A stretch of 64,000 nucleotides of DNA from Chitinophagaceae bacterium UBA1946 (GTDB lineage Bacteria > Bacteroidota > Bacteroidia > Chitinophagales > Chitinophagaceae): the NCBI GenBank assembly GCA_002336815.1, contig DDEU01000088.1:143030-207029 (forward strand), given 5' to 3'. Under the pieces are notes generated by a model. That model had not been told where the DNA came from. It did not search any database and saw only the letters and a program-made list of their open reading frames with translations. The position numbers and the translations under genes were made by a program. Shown one piece after another: positions 8,796 to 18,027 of this stretch (positions within the stretch are counted from its first letter, which is position 1; every line of letters starts with the position of its first letter).

Positions 8796-11700
8796 ATGAG
8801 CTCATTAACAAAAGCACCTGTTTTTAAATGTTGCGGTACTATCCACACCGGCAGCATTTTGTCAACTTCAAAGAGAGTGTTGCCATTACTGGCCATGCTT
8901 ATCCTTTTTGCTGCAAACGGCATCGCACAAACCACCGTTTTTTCCCAAAATTTCAGTAGTTCAACCACTGTTGCCAGTTATGTAAGTCTCATACCCAACA
9001 GCGGCCAGTTCGATGCTGTTACCACCGCAGGTTCCAATACCGTGTCCATCACAGGCGGGGCCCTGCGTTTTACAAGAGGGAATAACACATCAAGCTTTAC
9101 GAGGTCAGCTAATTTTAGTCCCACCCCTACTGCGCTGGTTTATTCTTTTAGCCTGAATATATCAGGTACGGGCGGCAATCAAAATTCCGCAGCAACCTTT
9201 CAGGTAGGAAGCGGCTACAGCATCCTTACCAATGGAGTTGAAACCAATGCCAACACTTACGCACAGTTTGGCATCGATTTCAGGGGCAGTAATGCCAATT
9301 TCAGGGTCAGGGATATTAACAATAACAATGTTGGAAATAACTATGCGGTCGGTTCTTCCTATACCGTTACATGGGCCATGAATAATTCAGGTTCAACACT
9401 GAGTTATATTGCACCAACCGGTGCGGTTGAAACTGTTGCGAATGACAGAATGGATATATGGATCGGCACCACCAAAGAATTTGATGATGTTACTGTACAA
9501 ACCACTACAGGCTCCTTACAGGATCTGAAGTTCGCCTATGTTGCAGGTACCGGTAACATCGACATCGATAACATTAATATTTACTCGATCAATCCCTTCA
9601 TCACTGTTCAGCCTTCTGCAGCGTCAGGATGCGTAGGGAGTTCAGCCAGCATGAGTGTTACAGCTACCGGCACTTCTCTTTCTTATCAATGGAAAAAAGC
9701 AGGTGTGGCATTGAGTAACGGCGGCAGTATTTCCGGCGCTACCTCCTCTACCCTAAGCATTAATCCCTTAGTTGCGGGAGATGCTGCGGCGAACTACACT
9801 GTTGAAGTGACTTCTTCAGGTGGATATACCGCTGTTTCTAACAATACCGCTTTAACCGTAAATGCTCTGCCTACCATAACCGCTGCCAGTGCGGCCTCAA
9901 ACGTATGTAACAGCGCCATCGCACAAAATGCAGGGTTAACTTACAGCGCTACCACCAATAGCCCAACAAGCTATACTATTACATGGGATGGAACAGCACT
10001 TGCAGCCGGGTTGGTAAACCTTGGCAGCACGGCACTGCCGGCAAGTCCGCTCAATGTACCGGTAGCTGCAGGTGTAGGGTCAGGCACTTATAACGGCACC
10101 TTAAAAGTAACCAATGCTGCCGGTTGCACGAGTACGGGTAACGCTTTTACAGTAACAGTGAATGCCCTGCCAACGATCACAGGTACCTTAACAGCCTGCG
10201 TTGGCTCTACCACTGCATTAACTGGTTCAGGAACACCTGCGGCTTCCAACCCATGGGTTTCGGCCAGCCCGGCTGTAGCCACTGTTAATACTTCGGGCAT
10301 TGTAACGGGAGTCAGCGCCGGCACAAGTGTTATTACCTATACCAATAACAATGGATGCAGCACTACTGCAACAGTTACTATAAATGCCGCCCCTGCTGTA
10401 ACAGGAACTACTGTTTGTACAGGAGGAAGCGGCACTATCAGTTCTTCTGCAGCATGCGCAGTAGGTTCAACAGTGTCTAATGGACCAAATAATCCAGCTA
10501 CAGCAACTAACAATACTTCAACTGGCAGCGGAGCCTGGACTACCCCGGGTAATATCACTGCCACGGGAAGCCCGTATGCGACACAAAATCTTGCAGCAGG
10601 AGCTACTTCAAATTATCTTTCGGCATCCAACTACGGATTTGCCATACCGGCGGGAGCCACTATAAACGGTATTACAGTTACCATTAACCGCCAGGCCACT
10701 GGAACTACAAGGATCAATGATGATATCGTACGACTTGTAAAAGGCGGCGTCATTACAGGTAATGACCTCTCTACAGGCGCATCCTGGCCAAATAGCTTTT
10801 TTAGCACTACTACTTTTGGTGGCAGCAGCAATCTTTGGGGATCCACCTGGACGCCTGCAGATATTAATGCCGCCAATTTTGGCGTGGTGCTTTCAGCAGT
10901 AAGCAGTTCCGGATTCGCAAGGCAAATAGATGTGGATTATATCCAGGTTACCATCACCTATACAACTGCAGGTACGCTCAACTGGTACACTGTATCATCC
11001 GGAGGCAGTTCTATCGGAACAGGCACCCCGTTTAACCCGGTAGGCGTTGCCGGTTCAGGTTTGCCAAATACCAACACAGCAGGCACCACCACTTTTTATG
11101 CAGAATGTGCACTTGTTCCTGGTTGTCGTGGAGCAGCCAATTTTGTGATCACCACGCCTCCATCTATTACGGCGGCTGTAACTGCCGCAGATGTTTGCTC
11201 TGCAGGCACCGCACAAAATTCAACCCTCAGCTACAGTGCCACTTCAGGCACGCCAACACAATATGCCATTACCTGGGACGCTGCAGGCTTATCCGCCGGC
11301 CTCGTAAACATGAGCAATACGGCCATCACAACCAGTCCGCTCAGCATACCGGTTGCTGCCAATGCAGCAGCGGGTACTTATACCGGCACATTAACCGTAA
11401 CAAGTGCGGCCGGTTGCACAAGTGCAGGCGTTACATTTACAATAACGATCAATCAATCTCCTTCCATAACCCCGTCAGCAGCAGCAATTTCAAAATGCTT
11501 TAGCAGCAGCGGCCAAAGCGGCGTACTCAGTTACAGCGCCACAAGCGGTTCGCCTACGCACTACTATATTAATTGGGATGCTGCAGCACTGGCCGCCGGT
11601 TTGGTGAACTACCCGACATCCACGCTCTACACCAGTCCTTTACTTTTCAGTTTAGCAGGTGGTGCAGGTGCAGGTGGCGGAACTTATAATGGCACTTTGT

Positions 11701-14700
11701 TTGTTAGCGCAGCCAATGGCTGTTCCGGATCCAGCGCCTTTACCCAAACCATCGGTGCCATTCCAACGATCAGCAACAGTGCAGCCGCTGCATCAAGATG
11801 TTATAACAGCAGCGCACAAACGAGTTCATTAACTTATAGTGCCACTACAGGTACACCCATTTTATATTCAATAACCTGGGATGCTACCGCTCAATCTGCA
11901 GGACTTGTAAACCTTGGTTTAACGGCTTTAACAGCAGGCCAGGTAAATGTTCCCATCGCAGCAGGGGTTGGTACAGGTACGTACAATGGCGTGATAAAAG
12001 TTATGAGTGCTATTGGATGCCTTTCGTCCGGAAGCGCCTTTACCCTAACCATTACAGGTGGTGCAGGACCGGTGATGACAAGCGCTGCGACCGCAAGCGT
12101 TTGTTCCGGCAGCACTTTCAGCATCCCTCTTACAAGCGACATTGCTTCCACTTATGCCTGGATAGCAACTGATAATACCAGTGTAACAGGAGAAAGCCTT
12201 AGCACGCAAACAACAGGTACCTTAAGCAATACACTTACCATCAGCTCCGGCACTATTAATCAAACAGTTAATTATACGGTTACCCCAACTTCTTCCGGGG
12301 GGTGTGTAGGTACTCCGCAAACCGTAGCTGTAACAGTGAACGTATTGCCTTCTATAACAGCAGCAGCTGCTACTGCAGCCAGGTGTTTTAGTGCTACATC
12401 ACAAACAACCACCTTAACCTATAGTGCCACTACAAATAGCCCTAACCGTTACTCCATCACCTGGAATGCGACTGCACTTGCAGCTGGATTGGTGAACGTG
12501 AGCAATGCCGTATTACCTGCAAGCCAGATAACTATTTCGATCCCGGCGGGTGTTGTCAGCAATACCTACTCAGGTACTTTAACTGTTTCTAATAGCGTAA
12601 CAGGCTGCAGCAGCGCATCCAATGCGTTTACCATGGCCATTGGTGCAGCACCATCCATCACAACACAACCAGTGAATAAAACGGTTTGTGCAGGTGGTTC
12701 GGTAAGCTTCACCATTACAGCATCCGGAACAGGATTGACCTACCAGTGGAGAAAAGGAACTACCAATCTTTGTAACTGTGGCGCCAATTCCGGTGTAACC
12801 ACAGCAACATTTACCATCAACCCTGCAGCAGCAGGAGATGCAGCAGCAAACTATAACTGCGTTGTAACAAAAAGCGGCTGTACCAGTATCACGTCAGACT
12901 ATGTAAGCCTTACCGTGAATGCCGCCGCCGTTACTCCATCAGCACCACCGAAAGACCTTGTTTTTCCGACAGTGGGAGCTACAAGCGTGCTGGCAAGTTT
13001 TACGCCGGGCGGAGATGCGACCAACCATCTAATCATCAGGACAAACACAAGTACGCCTCCTACCAATCCATCTAACGGCACCACGTATACGCAGGGAACT
13101 TCAGCCCTAACGGGTTATGTAGAATACACTGGTACCGGCACCAACTTTACGTCCAATGGATTAACACCGGGCACTACTTATTATTACTGGATATTTTCAT
13201 ACAACCTCAGTTCCTGCGGCACCAGTCCTGTTTACAATACTACAGCGGTTCTGTCTGGCAATGCAACCACAGCCACAGTAGTTGCATGCGGCACCGTAAC
13301 TACCTTGTATTGGGGTGGCCTGGGTTCGGGACTTACGGGAGCAACTACTGGCACGGATTTCAACACAGCATCAAACTGGTCTACCTCCAGCAGCAGTTAT
13401 GTAGCTTCACCGGCTGCACCATCACAGTGTAACAATGTTTCGATGAATTTAACCGGGGGTGCAACCATTATGCTTAGCAGCAGTGCTGAAGTATATGGAC
13501 TAACATTCACTATATCGGGAAATACCAGAACAGCTATCCTGAGCGCTAATGGAAATATACTTACGGTGAACAGCAACGCCGTGATCGATGTTTTGAGTGG
13601 CAATACGAATACTAATATCTATATCGGCGAATATGGCGCAGGGGCAGGAATAGTTGACTTCAAGGCAAACTTCAGGATTGGTGAAACCTACTTTGCCGGC
13701 GCACCCAATATTCCAAAATCTCATATCGTAGGAAACGTGAGCAGTAAGATCATTTTCCGGGGAGATGTGCTTTTCGGCAGAACGGCCAGGTTTATACTTC
13801 CCGGATCTGTTGGCTATCCACCCACCTATCCTATTGCTGCACCCGGCCCCGGCACTACACCCGGTACACTTGAGTTTGACGGTATCGGCTTACAGCAGGT
13901 ATTATGGAATAACAATGCTTTTTACGATTGCTTCTACAATATCGTGATCGGTAACCAGAACAAACCGTATGTAAAACACGTAACAGGAACGTATACCCCG
14001 GACAATATCCTGAATAACTTCACCATTAATGATGGATGTACTGTTGACCTTGGCACCAGCCAGTGGATCAGGGAAAGCCAGGGCGGTACCTTTACCATGA
14101 ATGGTTCTGCAAAATTGATCCTGGGTAACAATCAAAATATTCAAAGTAACTGTGGTACAGGATGCCATACGGGTGTAACCGTTGCAGGAAGCAACTTCCC
14201 CGGAGGTTTTACTACCATGAATATTTCTCCGAGCAGCACTATTGAATACAACGCCGATAACAGCATGACCCAAACAGTTTTCGGTACACCTTCAGTCGGA
14301 TCTTTAACCTATGGAAACCTGGTTCTTTCCAATGGCAGTGGCGCTGGAACTGCCTCCAAGATATCCACCTCTACCATCAACGTAGCAGGCACTACTACCA
14401 TCAGCGATAAAACGACCATGACGATGGGAGCAGGAATTGTTACCGATGGAGATGTAATGGTTAATAGTGGTGGAAGGTTAAACTGCGCTACCAACGTTGT
14501 TTCCGGCACCGGTTCCTTTAACCTGTTAAGTGGAGGTACCCTGAGCATGGGGTCAACTGCAGGCATTACGGCTTCGGGTGCAACCGGAAATATACAGACA
14601 GATACAAGAAGCTTCGACATCGGCGGCAATTATATTTACAGCGCTTCCTCAGCCCAGGCAACTGGCAGCGGGTTACCTGTAACCGTGAATGACCTTACCA

Positions 14701-16925
14701 TTTCTAATGCGGCTGGTGTAACCATGTATCCTGCATCCGTTAATTACACTGTTGCAGGCAATCTGGTGCTGAACTCAGGCGCATTATTGATAAATGGCGA
14801 TTCACTTACCATCAACAACCTGCAGCGGGTAAGCGGCACACTAACAGGATCGGCTACCTCCAGTGTAGGTATTTCCGGCACCAGTGTTCCTTTATTCTTT
14901 ACCAGCGGGGGAAGAACACTTAAAAATCTCTTTCTCAACAGCGGCGCTTCTGCCGATCTGCAAACACCGCTCTCCATTACGGCAGGCAGCAGTGCCGGTG
15001 CTGTATCGGTTGCAAGCGGTGCCACGCTCAATACTTACGACAACCTTACGTTGAAATCTGATGCCAATGGTACAGCCAGGGTAGGCCAGATACCGGAAGA
15101 TGGTTCGGGCAATGCACTGGGATATATTACCGGCAATGTAATGATCGAAAGATTTATTCCTGCAAAAAGAGGATGGAGAATGCTTGCATTGCCGGTTAGT
15201 ACAACCGGGGCTCCTACCATCAACGACGCACTGCAGGAAGGGGTTGTAAATTCGGACCTTATATATGCCAATAACCAGAACCCTAACCCTGGCTATGGGA
15301 TTCATATCAGTGGCTCAAGTCCTTCACTCGGATTTGATCCTACACCTTTAAACAATGCTTCACTACTCACCTTTACGAGATCATCCGGCGCATGGACTGG
15401 TATTTCAAATACCCTAACCACCACCGTAAGAGATTATGAAGGATACATGGTGTTTGTAAGAGGAAACAGGGCTACCAACCTAAACCTCAACACAAGTGCC
15501 GCAACGTCAACAACAGTATTAAGAGTATTGGGCAACCTGCGCACTGGACGACAAACGATCAGTCTGCCGGGCGGTACGGGTGCCTACAGCGTGATCGGCA
15601 ACCCATTTGCATCCACCATGGATTTCAGGTCCGTTACTACCAGCGGCTCCGTAAGCGCCAAAAATTTTGTACTCTGGGACCCTGCACTAACGGGAACGTT
15701 TGGGGTAGGCGCCTACCAGTATTTTACAAGAAGCGGTGGTGCAGGCAGTGATTACAAGGTATTCCCGGGTGGAGGAAGCTATGGAGTTTCCGGTACGGTG
15801 AACAATTACATACAGTCAGGCCAGGCCTTCCTGATCCAGAACGCCGGCGCAGGTAACGTGATCATTGGTGAAGCTGCCAAAGCAACACCCAGCAGCAGTA
15901 CAGTTTTCAGGCCTATGCCAAACAACACCGGTGCACAGATAAGTGTACTTCTCTCTTCGGTAGAAGCAGACAGCAGCACCACGCTGCTCGATGGAGGACT
16001 GATGATGTACGGGGATGATTTTTCAGACAGCCTCGAACTGGAAGATGCCAGGAAGCTTTTCAACAATTCGGAAAATTTTGGTATCAATAAAGCAGGGGCC
16101 ATTTACCAGATCGAAAAAAGACAGCATATCAACGACACTGATACGATACAATACAATATCAAATCAATGAAGTTGAAAAACTACCAGCTTGCAATAAATG
16201 CTGATAACATCGATGCGGCCGGAATGATCGCCTATCTTAAAGATGGCTACAGCAATACAGAAACAATCTTAACCCCCAACAACACTACAATTTATCCTTT
16301 CAGTGTTACGGCAGATGTGAATTCAAAAATGTCAGACAGGTTTAAGATCTATTTCAGGCACGCCACTGTATTGCCGGTAACCTTCACTGCTGTAAATGCT
16401 TACCGAAGCAAGAATGCTGTTAACGTAGAATGGAAAGTAGAAAGCGAGATCAACATTGATCACTACGAAGTAGAACGTTCGGCTGACGGTATTAACTTTA
16501 CAAAACAATTTGTACATACCGGTGTAAGCAATAATAACAGCAACAACAGCTATCAGTGGGTAGACGCATTGCCAATACATGGCCTTAACTATTTCCGCAT
16601 CAGGAGTGTTGACAACAACGGTCATTCGAAGTATTCCAATATTGCCAAACTGTATTTTGGAAAAGATGCCGTGGGCACAGCCGTTTTCCCTAACCCGGTG
16701 GTGGATGGCAAGATCAACATTTACTTTACGGAGCAATTACCCGGCGAGTACAATGTACGACTGTTTAACTCCAGTGGGCAGTTAATGCAATCAGCTAAAC
16801 TACAACAGGCTTCGGCCAATGGCTCAGCCAGCTTAACACTTGACAACACGATCGTTCATGGCAATTACATTCTCGAAATCGTGAAGCCGGATCAATCAAA
16901 AGAACACATTAATATTCTTTATTAA
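8796..16925 (+). CDS. Giant T9SS-secreted surface protein with Ig-like and tandem repeat domains
   Basis: This 2709-residue protein is probably a cell-surface adhesin or matrix protein. It has a long n-region and a signal peptide ending near residue 45 (ANGIAQ), then a beta-rich N-terminal domain. An Ig-like domain lies at 9596-9860, a bacterial Ig (BIG2-like) domain near 10165-10390, and a second Ig-like domain near 12650-12930. A repeat of about 100 residues (typical core SYSAT..P..Y.ITWD...L.AGLVN) occurs five times. A fibronectin-III-like segment (about 12940-13260) and a long parallel-beta region (13270-15100) follow. The last ~600 residues, ending in a T9SS sorting domain (FPNPVVDGKINIYF), match the end of the gene at 36444-40454. 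Ligand unknown. ATG 8796 was chosen because it precedes the signal peptide. Confidence 0.85.
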   Translation: MSSLTKAPVFKCCGTIHTGSILSTSKRVLPLLAMLILFAANGIAQTTVFSQNFSSSTTVASYVSLIPNSGQFDAVTTAGSNTVSITGGALRFTRGNNTSSFTRSANFSPTPTALVYSFSLNISGTGGNQNSAATFQVGSGYSILTNGVETNANTYAQFGIDFRGSNANFRVRDINNNNVGNNYAVGSSYTVTWAMNNSGSTLSYIAPTGAVETVANDRMDIWIGTTKEFDDVTVQTTTGSLQDLKFAYVAGTGNIDIDNINIYSINPFITVQPSAASGCVGSSASMSVTATGTSLSYQWKKAGVALSNGGSISGATSSTLSINPLVAGDAAANYTVEVTSSGGYTAVSNNTALTVNALPTITAASAASNVCNSAIAQNAGLTYSATTNSPTSYTITWDGTALAAGLVNLGSTALPASPLNVPVAAGVGSGTYNGTLKVTNAAGCTSTGNAFTVTVNALPTITGTLTACVGSTTALTGSGTPAASNPWVSASPAVATVNTSGIVTGVSAGTSVITYTNNNGCSTTATVTINAAPAVTGTTVCTGGSGTISSSAACAVGSTVSNGPNNPATATNNTSTGSGAWTTPGNITATGSPYATQNLAAGATSNYLSASNYGFAIPAGATINGITVTINRQATGTTRINDDIVRLVKGGVITGNDLSTGASWPNSFFSTTTFGGSSNLWGSTWTPADINAANFGVVLSAVSSSGFARQIDVDYIQVTITYTTAGTLNWYTVSSGGSSIGTGTPFNPVGVAGSGLPNTNTAGTTTFYAECALVPGCRGAANFVITTPPSITAAVTAADVCSAGTAQNSTLSYSATSGTPTQYAITWDAAGLSAGLVNMSNTAITTSPLSIPVAANAAAGTYTGTLTVTSAAGCTSAGVTFTITINQSPSITPSAAAISKCFSSSGQSGVLSYSATSGSPTHYYINWDAAALAAGLVNYPTSTLYTSPLLFSLAGGAGAGGGTYNGTLFVSAANGCSGSSAFTQTIGAIPTISNSAAAASRCYNSSAQTSSLTYSATTGTPILYSITWDATAQSAGLVNLGLTALTAGQVNVPIAAGVGTGTYNGVIKVMSAIGCLSSGSAFTLTITGGAGPVMTSAATASVCSGSTFSIPLTSDIASTYAWIATDNTSVTGESLSTQTTGTLSNTLTISSGTINQTVNYTVTPTSSGGCVGTPQTVAVTVNVLPSITAAAATAARCFSATSQTTTLTYSATTNSPNRYSITWNATALAAGLVNVSNAVLPASQITISIPAGVVSNTYSGTLTVSNSVTGCSSASNAFTMAIGAAPSITTQPVNKTVCAGGSVSFTITASGTGLTYQWRKGTTNLCNCGANSGVTTATFTINPAAAGDAAANYNCVVTKSGCTSITSDYVSLTVNAAAVTPSAPPKDLVFPTVGATSVLASFTPGGDATNHLIIRTNTSTPPTNPSNGTTYTQGTSALTGYVEYTGTGTNFTSNGLTPGTTYYYWIFSYNLSSCGTSPVYNTTAVLSGNATTATVVACGTVTTLYWGGLGSGLTGATTGTDFNTASNWSTSSSSYVASPAAPSQCNNVSMNLTGGATIMLSSSAEVYGLTFTISGNTRTAILSANGNILTVNSNAVIDVLSGNTNTNIYIGEYGAGAGIVDFKANFRIGETYFAGAPNIPKSHIVGNVSSKIIFRGDVLFGRTARFILPGSVGYPPTYPIAAPGPGTTPGTLEFDGIGLQQVLWNNNAFYDCFYNIVIGNQNKPYVKHVTGTYTPDNILNNFTINDGCTVDLGTSQWIRESQGGTFTMNGSAKLILGNNQNIQSNCGTGCHTGVTVAGSNFPGGFTTMNISPSSTIEYNADNSMTQTVFGTPSVGSLTYGNLVLSNGSGAGTASKISTSTINVAGTTTISDKTTMTMGAGIVTDGDVMVNSGGRLNCATNVVSGTGSFNLLSGGTLSMGSTAGITASGATGNIQTDTRSFDIGGNYIYSASSAQATGSGLPVTVNDLTISNAAGVTMYPASVNYTVAGNLVLNSGALLINGDSLTINNLQRVSGTLTGSATSSVGISGTSVPLFFTSGGRTLKNLFLNSGASADLQTPLSITAGSSAGAVSVASGATLNTYDNLTLKSDANGTARVGQIPEDGSGNALGYITGNVMIERFIPAKRGWRMLALPVSTTGAPTINDALQEGVVNSDLIYANNQNPNPGYGIHISGSSPSLGFDPTPLNNASLLTFTRSSGAWTGISNTLTTTVRDYEGYMVFVRGNRATNLNLNTSAATSTTVLRVLGNLRTGRQTISLPGGTGAYSVIGNPFASTMDFRSVTTSGSVSAKNFVLWDPALTGTFGVGAYQYFTRSGGAGSDYKVFPGGGSYGVSGTVNNYIQSGQAFLIQNAGAGNVIIGEAAKATPSSSTVFRPMPNNTGAQISVLLSSVEADSSTTLLDGGLMMYGDDFSDSLELEDARKLFNNSENFGINKAGAIYQIEKRQHINDTDTIQYNIKSMKLKNYQLAINADNIDAAGMIAYLKDGYSNTETILTPNNTTIYPFSVTADVNSKMSDRFKIYFRHATVLPVTFTAVNAYRSKNAVNVEWKVESEINIDHYEVERSADGINFTKQFVHTGVSNNNSNNSYQWVDALPIHGLNYFRIRSVDNNGHSKYSNIAKLYFGKDAVGTAVFPNPVVDGKINIYFTEQLPGEYNVRLFNSSGQLMQSAKLQQASANGSASLTLDNTIVHGNYILEIVKPDQSKEHINILY

Positions 16926-16950
16926 AATTATAAAAAGCAAACAGGTGTAA

Positions 16951-16988
16951 AACAGGAAAGCTGCCTTTTAAAGGGCAGCTTTCCTGTT
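16951..16988. terminator. Bidirectional intrinsic terminator
   Basis: A 15-bp perfect stem (16951-16965 with 16974-16988) lies between two convergent genes. T-rich flanks on both sides mean it can end transcripts of the surface protein on the plus strand and of the IscA-like gene on the minus strand. Confidence 0.85.
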
Positions 16989-17007
16989 TATAAAATATTT
17001 GAATTGT

Positions 17008-17352
17008 TTATACAGCAAAGGAGGTTCCGCAACCACAGGTTTTACTGGCGTTGGGGTTGTTAAAAGTAAAGCCCCTCGAATTCAAACCTCCCTGCCAGTC
17101 AACTTCCATACCAGCCAGGTAGATGCCATGTGAAGGATCCATTACGCAGGGGATGCCTTCAATTTCAAATCGTTCATCTTTTTCCGTTGCTGCATCAAAT
17201 GCCATGATGTACGTCATACCGCTGCAGCCTCCCCCCTTTACTCCTACCCTTAACACATTGGCTTTGTCAAAATTCGCTTCATTCATCAGGCGTTTTACCT
17301 CCTGCACTGCCGATTTGGTAAGACTAACCGGCGCCGCTATTGTTGCTTCCAT
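17008..17352 (-). CDS. Iron-sulfur cluster assembly accessory protein (IscA/SufA/ErpA family)
   Basis: This 114-residue A-type carrier protein binds an Fe-S cluster or iron and passes it to target apoproteins in the cytoplasm. All three family cysteines are present: C43 in GGGCSGM, and C106 and C108 in the C-terminal CGCG motif. The frame extends upstream to an ATG at 17373, but that codon overlaps an exact -7 promoter box (17371-17378). The ATG at 17352 (MEATIAAPVSLT) also fits the family's N-terminus, so it was chosen. The gene stands alone and divergent from 17476. Which member (IscA, SufA or ErpA) it is cannot be decided without the rest of the Suf/Isc genes. Confidence 0.9.
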   Translation of the reverse strand: MEATIAAPVSLTKSAVQEVKRLMNEANFDKANVLRVGVKGGGCSGMTYIMAFDAATEKDERFEIEGIPCVMDPSHGIYLAGMEVDWQGGLNSRGFTFNNPNASKTCGCGTSFAV

Positions 17353-17370
17353 GTAAATAGATTTAGACCA

Positions 17371-17378
17371 CAAAATTA
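17371..17378 (-). promoter_or_regulatory. -7 promoter box (TAnnTTTG) for the IscA-like gene
   Basis: The minus strand reads TAATTTTG, 18 bp before the chosen ATG at 17352. It overlaps the alternative upstream ATG and so argues against that start. Confidence 0.55.
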
Positions 17379-17447
17379 GCGCATTTTACAGGGAATATTC
17401 CTGCGCCATTTTGCGAAAGAAGGAAATATTGACAATGCATATTGCCG

Positions 17448-17455
17448 TACTTTTG
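17448..17455 (+). promoter_or_regulatory. -7 promoter box (TAnnTTTG) for the gene at 17476
   Basis: TACTTTTG lies 20 bp before the ATG at 17476. A TTG at 17429-17431, 16 bp upstream, is a possible -33 element. Confidence 0.6.
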
Positions 17456-17475
17456 CATACAAATATATTAAGGGC

Positions 17476-17991
17476 ATGTTATTACAAATTGTTGTTCAGG
17501 ATGTACAGTTAGCTGTGCTGTTTGTTTTTTTTATCGCCATTGCCTGGCTGCTGGCAGAGTTTAAAGGAATGAAAGATGAGATAAGGGAAAGATTCGGGAT
17601 AAACAATGAAACACTTAAACTCCAGTTACAGGCTTACGAGAGACTCTCTGTGTTTGCAGAAAGGGCCTCGCTGAAAAACCTGGTTGCCCGTACTTCCTTT
17701 GCAACGTTAAACGTGGTAGATTACCAGCTTACCTTGCTGGACGCTATCAAAAGTGAATATGAATACAATGTAAGCCAGCAGGTGTATGTAAGTCCTGATA
17801 TGTGGAAGGCTATCGGGAATCTGAAGGACCAGAATATTTTTATCATCAACCAGGTTGCTGCGATGCTGCCACCGAATGCTGCCGCCATTGAATTGAGTAA
17901 ACGACTGCTGGAATATTCTTCCAATAAAGATGCAGAATTAAGCGTGATCGTTTTAGATGCGCTGCAGTTTGAAGCAAAAAAATTATTGTAA
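17476..17991 (+). CDS. Conserved hypothetical protein with N-terminal membrane anchor
   Basis: This 171-residue protein has a hydrophobic segment at about residues 9-27 (VQLAVLFVFFIAIAWLLAEF), then a soluble, mostly helical domain predicted to lie in the cytoplasm. No catalytic motif was recognised. It is read just upstream of the acyl-CoA mutase gene (36-bp gap, same strand), so the two may be co-transcribed from the promoter at 17448. This gene order hints at a functional link but does not show one. The start is set by the promoter box and the first ATG. Confidence 0.75.
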   Translation: MLLQIVVQDVQLAVLFVFFIAIAWLLAEFKGMKDEIRERFGINNETLKLQLQAYERLSVFAERASLKNLVARTSFATLNVVDYQLTLLDAIKSEYEYNVSQQVYVSPDMWKAIGNLKDQNIFIINQVAAMLPPNAAAIELSKRLLEYSSNKDAELSVIVLDALQFEAKKLL

Positions 17992-18027
17992 CCATGAGAT
18001 CATATCCTCACCAATAAATCCATCACG

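Noticed and set aside
10088..15305. Numerous long minus-strand frames within the 2709-residue gene
   Set aside because: They are Val/Pro-rich shadows caused by the codon bias of a Thr/Ala/Gly/Ser-rich protein.
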